Origin: Candidatus Omnitrophota bacterium
GTDB taxonomy: Bacteria; Omnitrophota; Gorgyraeia; Gygaellales; Profunditerraquicolaceae
Assembly (NCBI GenBank): GCA_016212045.1
Contig: JACRHO010000033.1
Location: 1-7,051 of the forward strand
Length of the DNA stretch: 7,051 bases
Reading direction: 5' to 3'
The notes under the pieces are model-generated. The model was given only the letters and a program-made list of their open reading frames with translations. It was not told the origin of the DNA and did no database searches. The translations under genes and the position numbers were made by a program. Below are positions 6,863 to 7,051 of the stretch, in pieces; within the stretch, counting starts at the first letter, position 1, and each line of letters opens with the position of its first letter.

Positions 6863-7051
6863 ATGCCTAAACGAACAGACATCAAAAAAATTTTAATCAT
6901 TGGTTCAGGCCCGATTGTGATCAGTCAGGCCTGCGAATTTGATTATTCCGGCACCCAGGCCTGTAAAGTCCTAAAACAGGAGGGCTATAAAGTAATTTTA
7001 GTTAATTCTAATCCTGCTACGATTATGACTGACCCTGAATTAGCCGAGAAA
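6863..7051 (+). CDS. carB: Carbamoyl-phosphate synthase large subunit, 5' part
   Basis: CarB is the ATP-dependent synthetase subunit that makes carbamoyl phosphate from bicarbonate, two ATP and ammonia supplied by CarA. The 63 residues visible are the start of a protein that normally has about 1060-1080; the frame is still open at the window end. The segment holds the conserved N-terminal motif, IIGSGPIVISQACEFDYSG (about 12-30), followed by NSNPATIMTDPELAEK, which is diagnostic for CarB. A Ser stands where most homologues have Gly in PIVIGQ, a mild change. The ATG at 6863 gives the usual N-terminus (MPKRTDIKKILIIG). No Shine-Dalgarno-like sequence precedes it; the upstream bases are an A/T run (TTTATTATTAAG). 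Expression probably depends on read-through from carA across the inverted repeat, or on an unseen promoter. Confidence 0.97.
   Translation, partial: MPKRTDIKKILIIGSGPIVISQACEFDYSGTQACKVLKQEGYKVILVNSNPATIMTDPELAEK

Overview
The window is a compact bacterial nucleotide-biosynthesis operon, all on the + strand, in the order purQ (3' part) - purL - purF - pyrG - carA - carB (5' part). Both ends cut through genes, so the operon continues on each side. I see no mobile genes, tRNA, rRNA or CRISPR array.

Layout: purQ, entering from outside and ending at 417, abuts purL (TAA then ATG, no gap). purL and purF are separated by 9 nt. purF and pyrG overlap by 8 nt, and pyrG and carA overlap by 16 nt. The only real gap is the 160 nt between carA and carB (6703-6862). 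It is filled by an unusual AT-rich inverted repeat: its left half has no G over 63 nt and its right half has no C over 68 nt.

Function: every gene belongs to an enzyme that uses the amide nitrogen of glutamine. PurQ and PurL make FGAM in purine synthesis, PurF makes phosphoribosylamine (the first purine step), PyrG makes CTP from UTP, and CarA and CarB make carbamoyl phosphate for pyrimidines and arginine. The cluster therefore joins purine and pyrimidine synthesis, and the shared theme is glutamine amidotransfer rather than one pathway. The catalytic residues visible in each protein are intact, so the genes look functional.

Organism: a bacterium with Bacillus-type purine enzymes, namely the small PurL (739 aa) with a separate PurQ and a four-cysteine, probably iron-sulfur, PurF. 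The Fe-S PurF would fit an anaerobic or low-oxygen life, but does not prove it. The tight packing, moderate GC and AAATCC-type intergenic repeat resemble uncultured candidate-phylum genomes such as Omnitrophica. That placement is an impression from memory and has low confidence.

The points that deserve a second look are the carA-carB inverted repeat with two alternative pairings, the apparent lack of a Shine-Dalgarno site before carB, and a small palindrome that codes part of an extra tail on PurL. The enzymes themselves are well-known families.
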